DNA of 28,289 bases, from contig DBGM01000012.1 in the NCBI GenBank assembly GCA_002295885.1, positions 1 through 28,289 on the forward strand, given 5' to 3'. A model generated the notes under the pieces. That model was not told where the DNA came from. It worked only from the letters and a program-made list of their open reading frames with translations, and ran no database searches. The position numbers and the translations under genes are program-made. This stretch comes from Phycisphaerales bacterium UBA854. GTDB taxonomy: Bacteria > Planctomycetota > Phycisphaerae > Phycisphaerales > SM1A02. Shown here piece by piece: positions 8,549 through 15,941 of the stretch; position 1 is the first letter of the stretch; every line of letters starts with the position of its first letter.

Positions 8549-11353
8549 ATGTCCATCGCGTTCATGCTGGCGGCTTCCCTGTCCGTGGCGACCTCCGCCC
8601 CGGCCGAGCCGATCCTGCTGGGTGTCTCGCCGGCGGTCGTCCCGTTCGGGACGAAGGAGCGGGTGAAGCTGGATGTGCCGCTGCCGTCGGGCGTCGAACT
8701 GCGCTGCGTGCTGCAGCCCTATTCCGTCGCGACTCCGGAGACGAGGTTCGTCATCGGTCGTCGGGGCGGCGCCGACGTTCCCTACGAGTTCGATCCCGGG
8801 GCCGTCCGTCTGCTCCGGGGAACGGTCGAGGATGATCCGGATTCGCACGTGGTCATCGGCATCCACGGGCCGCATCTGCGCGGCCGCATCCACCGGGGAG
8901 ACGGCACCGTCTACCACCTCGCCGACTCCACCACCCCCGTGGACCGCGGGGGTCGACCGCCGCGTCTGCCGATGTGCGGCGTCGATCACACCCACTGTGC
9001 GACCGCCGCGCTCCGCGGCGCCGGCGACTCCGGACCGGACACCGCCATCTACCGGCTGCGGATCGCGGTGGAGACCGACTGGGAGTACCGCCAGCTGTTC
9101 GATTCGACCGAACAGGCGGCCGCCTACATCGTTCTCTGCTACGGGTTGATCGGCGACATCTACCTGCGCGACGTCGGGGCCAGGCTGGAACTCACCTACG
9201 TCCGGCTGTGGGAGACCGAGGACGACCTGTTCAACATCGAGGATCCGCTCTCGGAGTTCCGCCAGTACTGGAACGACAACATGGAGGACGTGCCGCGCAA
9301 CCTCGCGCAGTTCTTCTCCGGCCGACGCGACATGCCATACGGAGGCGTGGCCTGGCTCTCCGCCGTCTGCGAGCGCTACGGCTACTCGGTCATGGGCTAC
9401 GCCCTGGGATTCACCGGCGACATCACCCGTCCGGACGTCTTCAACTACGACGTCCACGTGGCCGCGCACGAGATCGGGCACAACTGCGGTGCGTGGCATA
9501 CGCACAACTACGGACTCGACCAGTGCGACGACCTCGCAGCCGCGCCGATCCGCGGCCCCATCATGAGCTACTGCTCGCAGACCAACAGCGGCGGGAACGC
9601 GATGACCGACGTCCGGTTCCACGTCGTGATCCGGCAGGCGATGCGCGACCACTTCACCGCGGCCCACGCGGCGCATCCGACCTGCTTCTTTCGCGACTGC
9701 AACGACAACGCCGTGTCCGATGCCGACGACATCCTCTCGGGCGTCAGCGCCGACGCCAACGGGAATCTCGTGCCCGACGAGTGCGAGGACTGCAACGGCA
9801 ACGGCGTGCTGGATCCGGGCGAGGTGGGGGGGACCCTGCTGGACCGAAACGGAAATCTCATTCCCGACGAGTGCGAGCCCGACTGCAACGGCAACGGGAT
9901 TCCGGACGATCGCGACATCGAACTCGGACTGAGCGTCGATCGCTGGGGCGACGGCGTGCCCGACGAGTGCGAGACCGACTGCGACGGCGACGGGCAGTCC
10001 GATTACAGCCAGCTGCAGGCCGAGGCCGTGCTGGACCTCGATCGCGACGCCCAGCTGGACGCCTGCCAGGACTGCGACGGGGACGGCACGCCGGACCTCG
10101 CCGCTCTGGATGGTGCCTGGTTCGCGTGGCTGGGCTCCGACGCGGTGCCCCATCACGGCGTGCGCCACGAGGAACCCGTCGCCCTCGCGCAGGTGCATTC
10201 CATCGTCGGCACCCGGACCGGAGGCACGCACGGCGGCAACGTGCCGACCACCTGGGAGGTTCTGATCACGTCCGATCGCCGCATCCTCGCGACCTCGCCC
10301 ACCGACGACCGGGTGGTCGAGTTCGACGACCGGGGTGAATGGGTCCGCGATCTTGTTCCGTCCACCGCGGGACTCGATACGCCCACCGGCCTGGTCATGA
10401 CTCCACAGGGCACGCTGCTGGTCAGTTCCACCGGAGCCAACCGGGTCCTCGAGTTCGACGCCGACACCGGAGCCCCGCTGGGCGTGTTCGCCTCCGGCGA
10501 CGCCTGGCAGTTCATTCCGCTGAACATCCACGTGACGCAGGACGGCCGGGCGCTGGTGGTGTCCGCGGTGGGGATGGTCGAGGCCTACGACGCCGCCACC
10601 GGAACGCACCTGGGAACGCTCGTGCGCAAGAGCGACAACGGCGGGATGGCGAGCCCGCGGGGCATCGCCGAGTTGCCCGGAGGCGACATCGTCGTCGCCA
10701 GCATGGCGACCCGGCAGGTGCTCCGCTTCGACGGCCTCGACGGCACCTTCAAGGGCGTCTTCAACCGGGGAGGAACCGAGACCGCGCTGACCATGGACGA
10801 GCCGTGGGGACTGCGGCTGGGACCGGATCGTCAGCTCTACGTCTCGCGGCACGGTGCCTACGAGGAGGGCGAGGGCGACGGCCACGATCACGGCGACGGC
10901 GATCACGACGAGGGGGACGGTGTCGACGGGGACATGCAGGACGGCGACGGCACCGGCGAACTGCACATCAACTCCACCCGTATCTACGTCTTCGACGGGC
11001 GCAGCGGCAACTTCATCCGCTCCTACGTCACGGGACACGACACCGCGATCTGGCAGCCGACCGGCTTCGACTTCATGCCCGGTGACGCCGACGACTGCAA
11101 TCGCAACGGGCGTCCCGACGTCTGCGATCTGCTCTCGGGTGCGGCCGACGACGTCGACGGCGACGGTGTCCCCGACGGATGCCAGTGCCCCTCCGACCTC
11201 ACCGGTGACGGGAGCGTGGGCGTCGACGATCTGCTGCTGGTGCTGCTGGAGTGGGGGTACTGTCCGTGGTGCGACACCGAGCTCACCGGGGACGGCCGCG
11301 TCGACATCGACGAGCTGCTGCAGCTCATCGGCGACTGGGGTGCCTGCCGCTGA
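8549..11353 (+). CDS. Secreted metzincin-like metalloprotease with Ca-binding repeats, propeller and dockerin-like tail
   Basis: This 934-residue multidomain exoprotein has a signal peptide (about 1-20, ending SAPA). A propeptide-like region follows, then a zinc protease domain with HEIGHNCGAWH (307-317, the HExxHxxGxxH metzincin motif) and the Met-turn IMSYC (M339), most like the reprolysin/M12B group. Residues about 383-530 hold DxDxNGxxD-type calcium repeats (thrombospondin type 3-like, such as DCNGNGIPDDRD). Residues about 535-845 look like an NHL/SMP-type beta-propeller and contain an Asp/Gly/His-rich loop near 771-805. The C-terminus has two dockerin-like calcium loops (LTGDGSVGVDDLL and LTGDGRVDIDELL, each followed by W-G-x-C). 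It is probably exported by Sec and cell-surface or extracellular. The substrate is unknown. The ATG at 8549 has GGAG 7 nt upstream. Confidence 0.88.
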   Translation: MSIAFMLAASLSVATSAPAEPILLGVSPAVVPFGTKERVKLDVPLPSGVELRCVLQPYSVATPETRFVIGRRGGADVPYEFDPGAVRLLRGTVEDDPDSHVVIGIHGPHLRGRIHRGDGTVYHLADSTTPVDRGGRPPRLPMCGVDHTHCATAALRGAGDSGPDTAIYRLRIAVETDWEYRQLFDSTEQAAAYIVLCYGLIGDIYLRDVGARLELTYVRLWETEDDLFNIEDPLSEFRQYWNDNMEDVPRNLAQFFSGRRDMPYGGVAWLSAVCERYGYSVMGYALGFTGDITRPDVFNYDVHVAAHEIGHNCGAWHTHNYGLDQCDDLAAAPIRGPIMSYCSQTNSGGNAMTDVRFHVVIRQAMRDHFTAAHAAHPTCFFRDCNDNAVSDADDILSGVSADANGNLVPDECEDCNGNGVLDPGEVGGTLLDRNGNLIPDECEPDCNGNGIPDDRDIELGLSVDRWGDGVPDECETDCDGDGQSDYSQLQAEAVLDLDRDAQLDACQDCDGDGTPDLAALDGAWFAWLGSDAVPHHGVRHEEPVALAQVHSIVGTRTGGTHGGNVPTTWEVLITSDRRILATSPTDDRVVEFDDRGEWVRDLVPSTAGLDTPTGLVMTPQGTLLVSSTGANRVLEFDADTGAPLGVFASGDAWQFIPLNIHVTQDGRALVVSAVGMVEAYDAATGTHLGTLVRKSDNGGMASPRGIAELPGGDIVVASMATRQVLRFDGLDGTFKGVFNRGGTETALTMDEPWGLRLGPDRQLYVSRHGAYEEGEGDGHDHGDGDHDEGDGVDGDMQDGDGTGELHINSTRIYVFDGRSGNFIRSYVTGHDTAIWQPTGFDFMPGDADDCNRNGRPDVCDLLSGAADDVDGDGVPDGCQCPSDLTGDGSVGVDDLLLVLLEWGYCPWCDTELTGDGRVDIDELLQLIGDWGACR

Positions 11354-11932
11354 TCACGGGTCCGGGGTGATGCCCAGCCGGTCGCCGTCGGCACGGAGGG
11401 CGTCGATGCAGTTCTGGATGTGCACGGTCGGATCGAGCCCGAGATCGTCCATGCCGTCGGTGATGTCCTGTCGGTTGCAGCCGGCGGCGAAGTTGTCCGT
11501 CTTCAACTTCTTCTTGACGGACTTCGGGGCGAGATCGGCGATGCCGTTGGGACGCACCTTGCAGCACGCGACGATGAAGCCGGCCAGTTCGTCGACCGCG
11601 AACAGGTGCTTCGCCATCGCGGTCGTCCGCGGCGTCCCGCTGTACTGGGCGTGACCGAGGATCGCCTCGATGATCTCCTCGTCCACGTCGCCGCGTTCCC
11701 GCAGGTGCGTCGTGCCGACGAAGGGATGTTCGGATTCGGTCGGATGCCGCTCGTAGTCGAAGTCGTGGAGCAGGCCGGCGATCCGCCAGCGGTCCTCCTG
11801 CTCCGGTTCCACGGTGCGGGCGTAGGCGGCCATGCAGCAGGCCACGGCCTCCATGTGGATCCGCAGGGCGTCGCTTGCGACCCAGTCGTGCATCAGCGTC
11901 CGGGCCTGCTCGATGGTGATGGCGTCCGCCAT
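11354..11932 (-). CDS. HD-domain phosphohydrolase-like protein
   Basis: This 192-residue cytoplasmic protein has an HD domain. The metal-binding pattern is H26, LLHD (H56, D57) and LGHAQY (H92). The HD superfamily comprises metal-dependent phosphohydrolases acting mostly on nucleotides or cyclic dinucleotides. The substrate cannot be told from sequence. The C-terminal half (KVRPNGIADLAPKSVKKKLK) matches small stand-alone HDIG proteins found across bacteria. The ATG at 11932 has GAGGT 8 nt upstream, and the Shine-Dalgarno site overlaps the stop codon of the upstream PH-domain gene, so the two form an operon. Its stop codon directly abuts that of the converging protease gene. Confidence 0.82.
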   Translation of the reverse strand: MADAITIEQARTLMHDWVASDALRIHMEAVACCMAAYARTVEPEQEDRWRIAGLLHDFDYERHPTESEHPFVGTTHLRERGDVDEEIIEAILGHAQYSGTPRTTAMAKHLFAVDELAGFIVACCKVRPNGIADLAPKSVKKKLKTDNFAAGCNRQDITDGMDDLGLDPTVHIQNCIDALRADGDRLGITPDP

Positions 11933-11943
11933 GGCGTCTTACC

Positions 11944-12495
11944 TCAGTGCTTCTCGGCCAGGTGCCGTTCGATCCGTTGCAGGGTGTCGCGGATCTCCTC
12001 CAGGACGCCGGTGTCGGAGCCGGCCGTGGCCGCGTGCGTGGACGCATGACCGCCTGACTTGCGGTCCTCGAGCCGGTCGCGCTGCCCGAGCACCTCGTTG
12101 CGGAACTCGATGCAGTCGACGATGCCGGTCAGGCCGACCAGAGCGCCTCCCGACGTGCCGCCGCTGCCGCCGGCGGTCTCGATGGTCAGGGTGTGCAGCC
12201 CCATCGCCCGCATGATCGGCCCCTGCTTGAGGGCCAGGTCGGTGATCTTCTCCAGCGGCACCGTCTTCTCGATCCGGTTCAGCAGTCCCTTGCGGACCAC
12301 GAGGCTCTTGTCGGTGAGGGTGCAGCTCATCCGGTCGAGGTAGGTGCGGGTGATCGGGATGCCGATCAGGAACCAGATCGGAATGAGGACGATGCCGATC
12401 ACGCTGGCCAGCAGGGCGCCGGCCCCGCTCAGGAGCCAGTAGGTGCAGACCTTGGGGTCGAATTCCGCTTCCCGGAGAATCTGTGGGGTGTTCAT
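11944..12495 (-). CDS. Bacterial PH (DUF304/bPH2) membrane protein
   Basis: This 183-residue protein has a hydrophobic hairpin (about 19-48, LLSGAGALLASVIGIVLIPIW). A bacterial PH-like domain of the YdbS/YdbT type follows (about 54-135: CTLTDKSLVVRKGLLNRIEKTVPLEKITD...GLHTLTIETAG). The C-terminal tail carries a short coiled coil (LEEIRDTLQRIERHLAEKH). These proteins are membrane-anchored and mostly uncharacterised. I chose the ATG at 12495 because a TACCAT box lies 8 nt upstream on the minus strand, no Shine-Dalgarno site is present, and the family N-terminus fits. It is the first gene of an operon with the HD-domain gene. Confidence 0.8.
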   Translation of the reverse strand: MNTPQILREAEFDPKVCTYWLLSGAGALLASVIGIVLIPIWFLIGIPITRTYLDRMSCTLTDKSLVVRKGLLNRIEKTVPLEKITDLALKQGPIMRAMGLHTLTIETAGGSGGTSGGALVGLTGIVDCIEFRNEVLGQRDRLEDRKSGGHASTHAATAGSDTGVLEEIRDTLQRIERHLAEKH

Positions 12496-12503
12496 GGGGG
12501 CCC

Positions 12504-12509
12504 ATGGTA
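12504..12509 (-). promoter_or_regulatory. -10 box (TACCAT) of putative leaderless PH-protein promoter
   Basis: On the minus strand TACCAT ends 8 nt before the ATG at 12495, giving an untranslated leader of about 2 nt. The hexamer is identical to the one in front of moxR. It overlaps a plus-strand TAGACT, so the two promoters share the same bases. Confidence 0.5.
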
Positions 12510-12513
12510 GACT
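12508..12513 (+). promoter_or_regulatory. Candidate -10 box (TAGACT) toward the RicT gene
   Basis: TAGACT faces the RicT-like gene and would give a leader of about 125 nt before the ATG at 12645. It overlaps the opposing TACCAT box by two bases, so the two polymerases would compete. The same hexamer precedes lepB. I see no Shine-Dalgarno site before 12645, so a second promoter nearer the start (around TACGCA at 12629) is possible. I recognise nothing else in 12514-12644. Confidence 0.35.
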
Positions 12514-12644
12514 CAATGTTCGCTTGATGCGTTCAAATCCGTCTCCGGGCCAGGCCGGTGCACGGACCGAAAACCCCACCTGGCGACAGCAAGAATCACG
12601 GGGTTCGCCGTGTCCACCGGACACTGCGTACGCATCATCCGTCC

Positions 12645-13943
12645 ATGCCCATCGTTCCCCTTCCCGTCTTCGAAGCGGATGCCGATCCGGCCAATCGCGA
12701 TGCCCTCACCCTCGAGGAGCAGCTGGCCGAGATCGAGGAGCCCAAGACAATCGCGGTCCGCTTCGGTCGCATGCGCATGGTCGGCGAATACAAGAACGGC
12801 ATTGGGGTCACGCCGGGCTGCGGCTCGAAGCTCGTGGTCCGGACTCACCGCGGCATCGAACTGACCGAGGTCATCACCACCACCTGCGAGAACGCGGGCT
12901 GCGGAAAGTCGGTGACCCGCAACGAGATGCTCGACTACATCGAGAACTCCGGGGGCAAGGACTATCCGTTCCACACCAACGGTCGCATCCTGCGGGTCGC
13001 GACGCCCGAGGACCTGTCCGAGCAGGCGGCCATCACCGCGGACCTGCGTCGCTACGAGCAGTTCTTCAAGCGGCGGGCCGAGTCCCACGGTCTCGAGATG
13101 AAGTTCGTGGCCGCGGAACCCATCCTCGGCGGGGAGATGGTCACCTTCTTCTACATGGCCGAGGAGCGGGTGGACTTCCGCGAACTGGTCCAGGACCTCG
13201 CGGCCGAGTTCGCGGCGCGGATCGAGATGCGACAGGTCGGCGCCCGGGACGAGGCCAGACTGGTCGCCGACTACGAACGGTGCGGCCAGCACTGCTGCTG
13301 CAAGAACTTCCTCAAGGTGCTGCAGCCGGTCTCGATGCGTTCCGCGAAGACGCAGAAGGCGACGCTCGACCCACTCAAGATCTCCGGACGCTGCGGCCGC
13401 CTCATGTGCTGCCTCCGCTACGAGGACCAGACCTACAAGGAACTCAAGAAGAACCTGCCCCATCGCAAGACCCGGGTGGGTACGAGCGAGGGACCGGGCC
13501 TGGTGATGGACGGCAAGATCCTCACCCAGCTCGTGCTGGTGAAGCTCGAGTACGACAACCGCCAGATCGCGGTGCCCGTCGAGGAGCTCATCGCTCCCGA
13601 GGACTGCCCCAGCCGCGAGGAGGTCGAGGCCCGGCGGATGGCGGCGCAGCAGGTGCTGCCCGAACTCGAGCCGCCCCCGAAGAAGAAGCGGAAGCGGAAA
13701 CGTTCCTCGTCCGGCACCGACGAATCGTCCGCGAGCGATTCGAAGTCGAGTTCGGGTTCCCGCCGCCGCCGTCGTCGTCGCAGCAAGGGCGGCAAGGGTG
13801 GCGAAGGCGGAACGGGCCCCGTCGCATCCGATGGCGGGGGCGATTCCAAGGCCGACGGCGACTCCGGTGCGGGAGGCGGTCGCAAGCGACGCCGCCGTCG
13901 CCGGCGACGAGGCGGCGGCGGGGGCTCCCAGAAGGGGGAATGA
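12645..13943 (+). CDS. ricT: PSP1-domain protein, RicT (YaaT)-like, with Arg-rich tail
   Basis: RicT of Bacillus subtilis works with RicA and RicF in an iron-sulphur complex that steers RNase Y mRNA processing. This 432-residue homologue has the PSP1 domain (about 35-215). It also has the conserved cysteine segments CGQHCCCKNFL (213-223) and SGRCGRLMCCLRYE (247-260), which bind Fe-S in the family. An extra pair, CENAGC (81-86), may bind metal. From about 346 to the end there is a Lys/Arg/Ser/Gly-rich low-complexity tail with runs of seven and eight arginines, absent from typical RicT. The ATG at 12645 is chosen because upstream sequence is basic and not family-like. It is divergent from the PH gene; a hairpin terminator overlaps its stop codon. 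RicA/RicF are not in this window. Confidence 0.85.
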   Translation: MPIVPLPVFEADADPANRDALTLEEQLAEIEEPKTIAVRFGRMRMVGEYKNGIGVTPGCGSKLVVRTHRGIELTEVITTTCENAGCGKSVTRNEMLDYIENSGGKDYPFHTNGRILRVATPEDLSEQAAITADLRRYEQFFKRRAESHGLEMKFVAAEPILGGEMVTFFYMAEERVDFRELVQDLAAEFAARIEMRQVGARDEARLVADYERCGQHCCCKNFLKVLQPVSMRSAKTQKATLDPLKISGRCGRLMCCLRYEDQTYKELKKNLPHRKTRVGTSEGPGLVMDGKILTQLVLVKLEYDNRQIAVPVEELIAPEDCPSREEVEARRMAAQQVLPELEPPPKKKRKRKRSSSGTDESSASDSKSSSGSRRRRRRRSKGGKGGEGGTGPVASDGGGDSKADGDSGAGGGRKRRRRRRRRGGGGGSQKGE

Positions 13944-13960
13944 CCGGCTTCGGTCATTTT
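13939..13960 (+). terminator. Rho-independent terminator of the RicT gene
   Basis: AATGACCG-GCTT-CGGTCATT is a perfect 8-bp stem with a 4-nt loop. It is followed by TT, so four Ts are in a row counting the stem end. The RicT stop codon lies within the ascending arm. It separates this gene from lepB, which has its own promoter. Confidence 0.55.
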
Positions 13961-13988
13961 CCGTTGATCGGGGCGTCATCTCGTCGAC

Positions 13989-13994
13989 TAGACT
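13989..13994 (+). promoter_or_regulatory. lepB promoter -10 box (TAGACT)
   Basis: TAGACT has a TTGATC at 13964 as a possible -35 (19-nt spacer). The transcript would start near 14001 and carry a short leader with GGAG (14011-14014) before the ATG at 14019, so this is a conventional promoter, not a leaderless one. Confidence 0.4.
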
Positions 13995-14018
13995 CCTAGG
14001 CTCGCCCGCTGGAGATCC

Positions 14019-15560
14019 ATGGAACCCGACGCCACCCACAACACGCCCGAGGAAGGCGGCTGGATCGACACGATCCAGTCCCTGGTCCTCGCCTTCATCC
14101 TGGCGATGACCTTCCGCGGTTTCGTGGTCGAGGGATTCGTGATTCCCACCGGTTCGATGGCCCCCACGCTGCTCGGTGAGCACTGGCTGGTCGAATCGGA
14201 GCAGACCGGCTTCAGTGCCCCCGTGGGACTCGACGCCGCACGCGGCAGCCGACCCAACACGGGGCGTCTGGAGGATCGGGCGCTGGGACGCGGTCAGCCG
14301 CTGGACGGTTCCGGCCCGCTCAAGCGTCGTCTGGGTGATCGCATCCTCGTCGCCAAGTACGCGTGGCCCTTCTTCCAGCCGGACCGCTTCGACGTCGCGG
14401 TCTTCAAGAATCCGACCGAACCCGACGGTCCTTCGGGCAACTACATCAAGCGGGTGGTCGGTCTTCCCGGCGAGACGATCTGGATCGCCGACGGCGACAT
14501 CTTCGTGAAGTCGCCCGGCGGGGACCGGTTCGAGATCGCGCGCAAGCCCCGGCATGTGCAGGACGCGACCTGGCAGGCGGTGTGGTCGAGCAACGAGGTG
14601 CCCGTCGACGCCAGTCGTCTTCCGCGTCGCTGGGCCGGTTCGCCCTGGCGACCGGAGCCGGCGTCGGAGTGGGACCAGTCCGACGACCGTCGGTACGCAT
14701 GCACGCCCTCGGAGACCTGCGCGACGCTCACCTGGGACACCGTCCGCTATCCGCTCGACGACTGGTCGGCCTACAACATGCTCTCTCCGATGGGGCAGCG
14801 GTACCTCAACTCCGTCCGCGATCTTCGCATCGAGGGCACGGTGATTCCCGAGGCCGACACCCTCGAGACCGCCCTGGTCATCGAGGCCGACGGTCGGACC
14901 TATCGCTTCGAACTCGGTGGCGGGACGGGAACGCTCTCCATCACGGACGGCGACGACGTGCAGACCACCTCCGGACCCGTGCCGCCCTTCGCGGCCGGAC
15001 GGGCCGCGGCCCTCCGCTTCCAGCGGGTCGACCAGTCGATGTCGATCTGGGTCAACGACGCGCAGGCCCTCGAACTGCTCTGGGACGACGATCCCCGGCG
15101 GCGGCTCCAGCGGGCCGGGGACAAGCCCGCTGCGCCGGTGGTGAGGTGGTCCTTCTGCAATACACCCTGCACGGTCACGAACATGAGCCTGGACCGTGAT
15201 CTCTTCTACCGCAACTCGCTGCTGATGGCCCGTTCGATGAAGAATCCGGTGACACCCGGCTTTGAGTCGCAGGTGCAGCCGGGCACGCCCGGCTTCGGAA
15301 ATGCGGCCGACAAGCTCGCGGTGCTCGGCACCGACCAGTACTACGTGCTCGGGGACAACAGTGCCCGGTCGCTCGACTCGCGTCTCTGGGGTCCGCCGCA
15401 TCCCTTCGTCGCCGCGCAGCTGGACCCGGCCCCCTTCGTGGTCGATCGACGTCTCTTTATAGGCAAGGCCTGGGTGGTGTACTACCCGGCGCCGCACTCG
15501 CTGCGCGAGGGCGGCATGGGGCTGATCCCCGACTTCGGCCGCATCCGGTTCATTCGATAG
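14019..15560 (+). CDS. lepB: Signal peptidase I with ~260-residue insertion
   Basis: LepB (family S26) is the membrane serine protease that removes signal peptides from Sec-exported proteins. The 513-residue product has one N-terminal membrane helix (about 18-38). Box B PTGSMAPTLL holds the catalytic Ser46. Box C/D (GDRILVAKYAW and GNYIKRVVGLPGET) holds the Lys general base, probably K144. Box E is GDNSARSLDSR (445-455). Typical enzymes are about 180-330 residues. Here roughly residues 165-425, between boxes D and E, form an inserted domain. Part of it reads as a concanavalin/laminin-G-like beta sandwich (YRFELGGGTGTLSI, AALRFQRVDQSMSIWVND). The ATG at 14019 has GGAG 4 nt upstream. Catalytic residues are intact, so activity is expected; the role of the insertion is unknown. 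Confidence 0.92.
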   Translation: MEPDATHNTPEEGGWIDTIQSLVLAFILAMTFRGFVVEGFVIPTGSMAPTLLGEHWLVESEQTGFSAPVGLDAARGSRPNTGRLEDRALGRGQPLDGSGPLKRRLGDRILVAKYAWPFFQPDRFDVAVFKNPTEPDGPSGNYIKRVVGLPGETIWIADGDIFVKSPGGDRFEIARKPRHVQDATWQAVWSSNEVPVDASRLPRRWAGSPWRPEPASEWDQSDDRRYACTPSETCATLTWDTVRYPLDDWSAYNMLSPMGQRYLNSVRDLRIEGTVIPEADTLETALVIEADGRTYRFELGGGTGTLSITDGDDVQTTSGPVPPFAAGRAAALRFQRVDQSMSIWVNDAQALELLWDDDPRRRLQRAGDKPAAPVVRWSFCNTPCTVTNMSLDRDLFYRNSLLMARSMKNPVTPGFESQVQPGTPGFGNAADKLAVLGTDQYYVLGDNSARSLDSRLWGPPHPFVAAQLDPAPFVVDRRLFIGKAWVVYYPAPHSLREGGMGLIPDFGRIRFIR

Positions 15561-15589
15561 ACCTGGGAAAACTGTAGGAACGCAATTGT

Positions 15590-15904
15590 ATGCCTGAACA
15601 AACCAAGTCGCCGCCGATCAAGATTCTTTGGTCATCAGCAGTGTTTAGATGGTGGCTGTACATGATTGTGCTTATGGGTCTTCTCTTTGCTGCTCACGGT
15701 GCATGGATTTCGGTCGGATCTACCGTTTCACGTGGTAATGACCCCTTGGCAGTCCAAGGTTCTCTACGAGAAGTTCTTCCTGTATTCCCGATCTTGTACG
15801 TTGTGGTTCCGTTGATCGTGACAATATGCATGTGGCGGAAGACGATTTGGAAGTTCTTCAGGCGTGTCGTCATTTCATTAGATGACAAGGCGAAGAACGG
15901 TTGA
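15590..15904 (+). CDS. Small membrane protein of unknown function, AT-richer than its surroundings
   Basis: This 104-residue protein has two predicted membrane helices (about 22-42, WWLYMIVLMGLLFAAHGAWI, and about 64-82, VLPVFPILYVVVPLIVTICMW). A loop separates them and the C-terminus is basic (KTIWKFFRRVVISLDDKAKNG). I recognise no family. AGGAA lies 9 nt before the ATG, supporting translation. The gene lies 29 nt after lepB on the same strand, yet its base composition is visibly lower in GC (roughly half) and its codons often end in A or T, unlike its neighbours. Recent acquisition or relaxed selection would explain this. It could be a real but fast-evolving gene. Confidence 0.6.
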   Translation: MPEQTKSPPIKILWSSAVFRWWLYMIVLMGLLFAAHGAWISVGSTVSRGNDPLAVQGSLREVLPVFPILYVVVPLIVTICMWRKTIWKFFRRVVISLDDKAKNG

Positions 15905-15922
15905 TATTCCGGAATTTCATCC

Positions 15923-15941
15923 GCTGACCGGCGTCAGTTTC
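15923..15941 (+). terminator. Hairpin between converging genes
   Basis: CTGAC-CGGC-GTCAG followed by TTT forms a 5-bp stem (6 bp with a G-U pair). It lies 19 nt after the small membrane-protein gene and covers the stop codon of the opposing gene. It is a weak terminator candidate in a 29-nt convergent gap that also holds the palindrome ATTCCGGAAT (15905-15914). Confidence 0.35.

Noticed and set aside
6061..8835. A 924-codon plus-strand frame overlapping der
   Set aside because: It is out of frame with der and overlaps gmk antisense, with Arg/Gly-rich composition and no motif.
4601..11038. A 2145-codon open frame on the minus strand covering several genes
   Set aside because: It is antisense to der and the protease, both with clear motifs. 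Its upstream part has no recognisable domain and is Arg/Gly/His/Val-rich, typical of GC-biased antisense frames. Only the part from 6337 to 4601 is a real gene.
13740..13930. CGC/CGT-rich simple repeat that might be non-coding
   Set aside because: It stays in frame with the RicT gene and encodes its Arg/Gly tail, ending at a proper stop within a terminator hairpin.
12513..15497. A 994-codon open frame on the minus strand
   Set aside because: It is antisense to the RicT and lepB genes. The apparent length comes from high third-position GC of the true genes.
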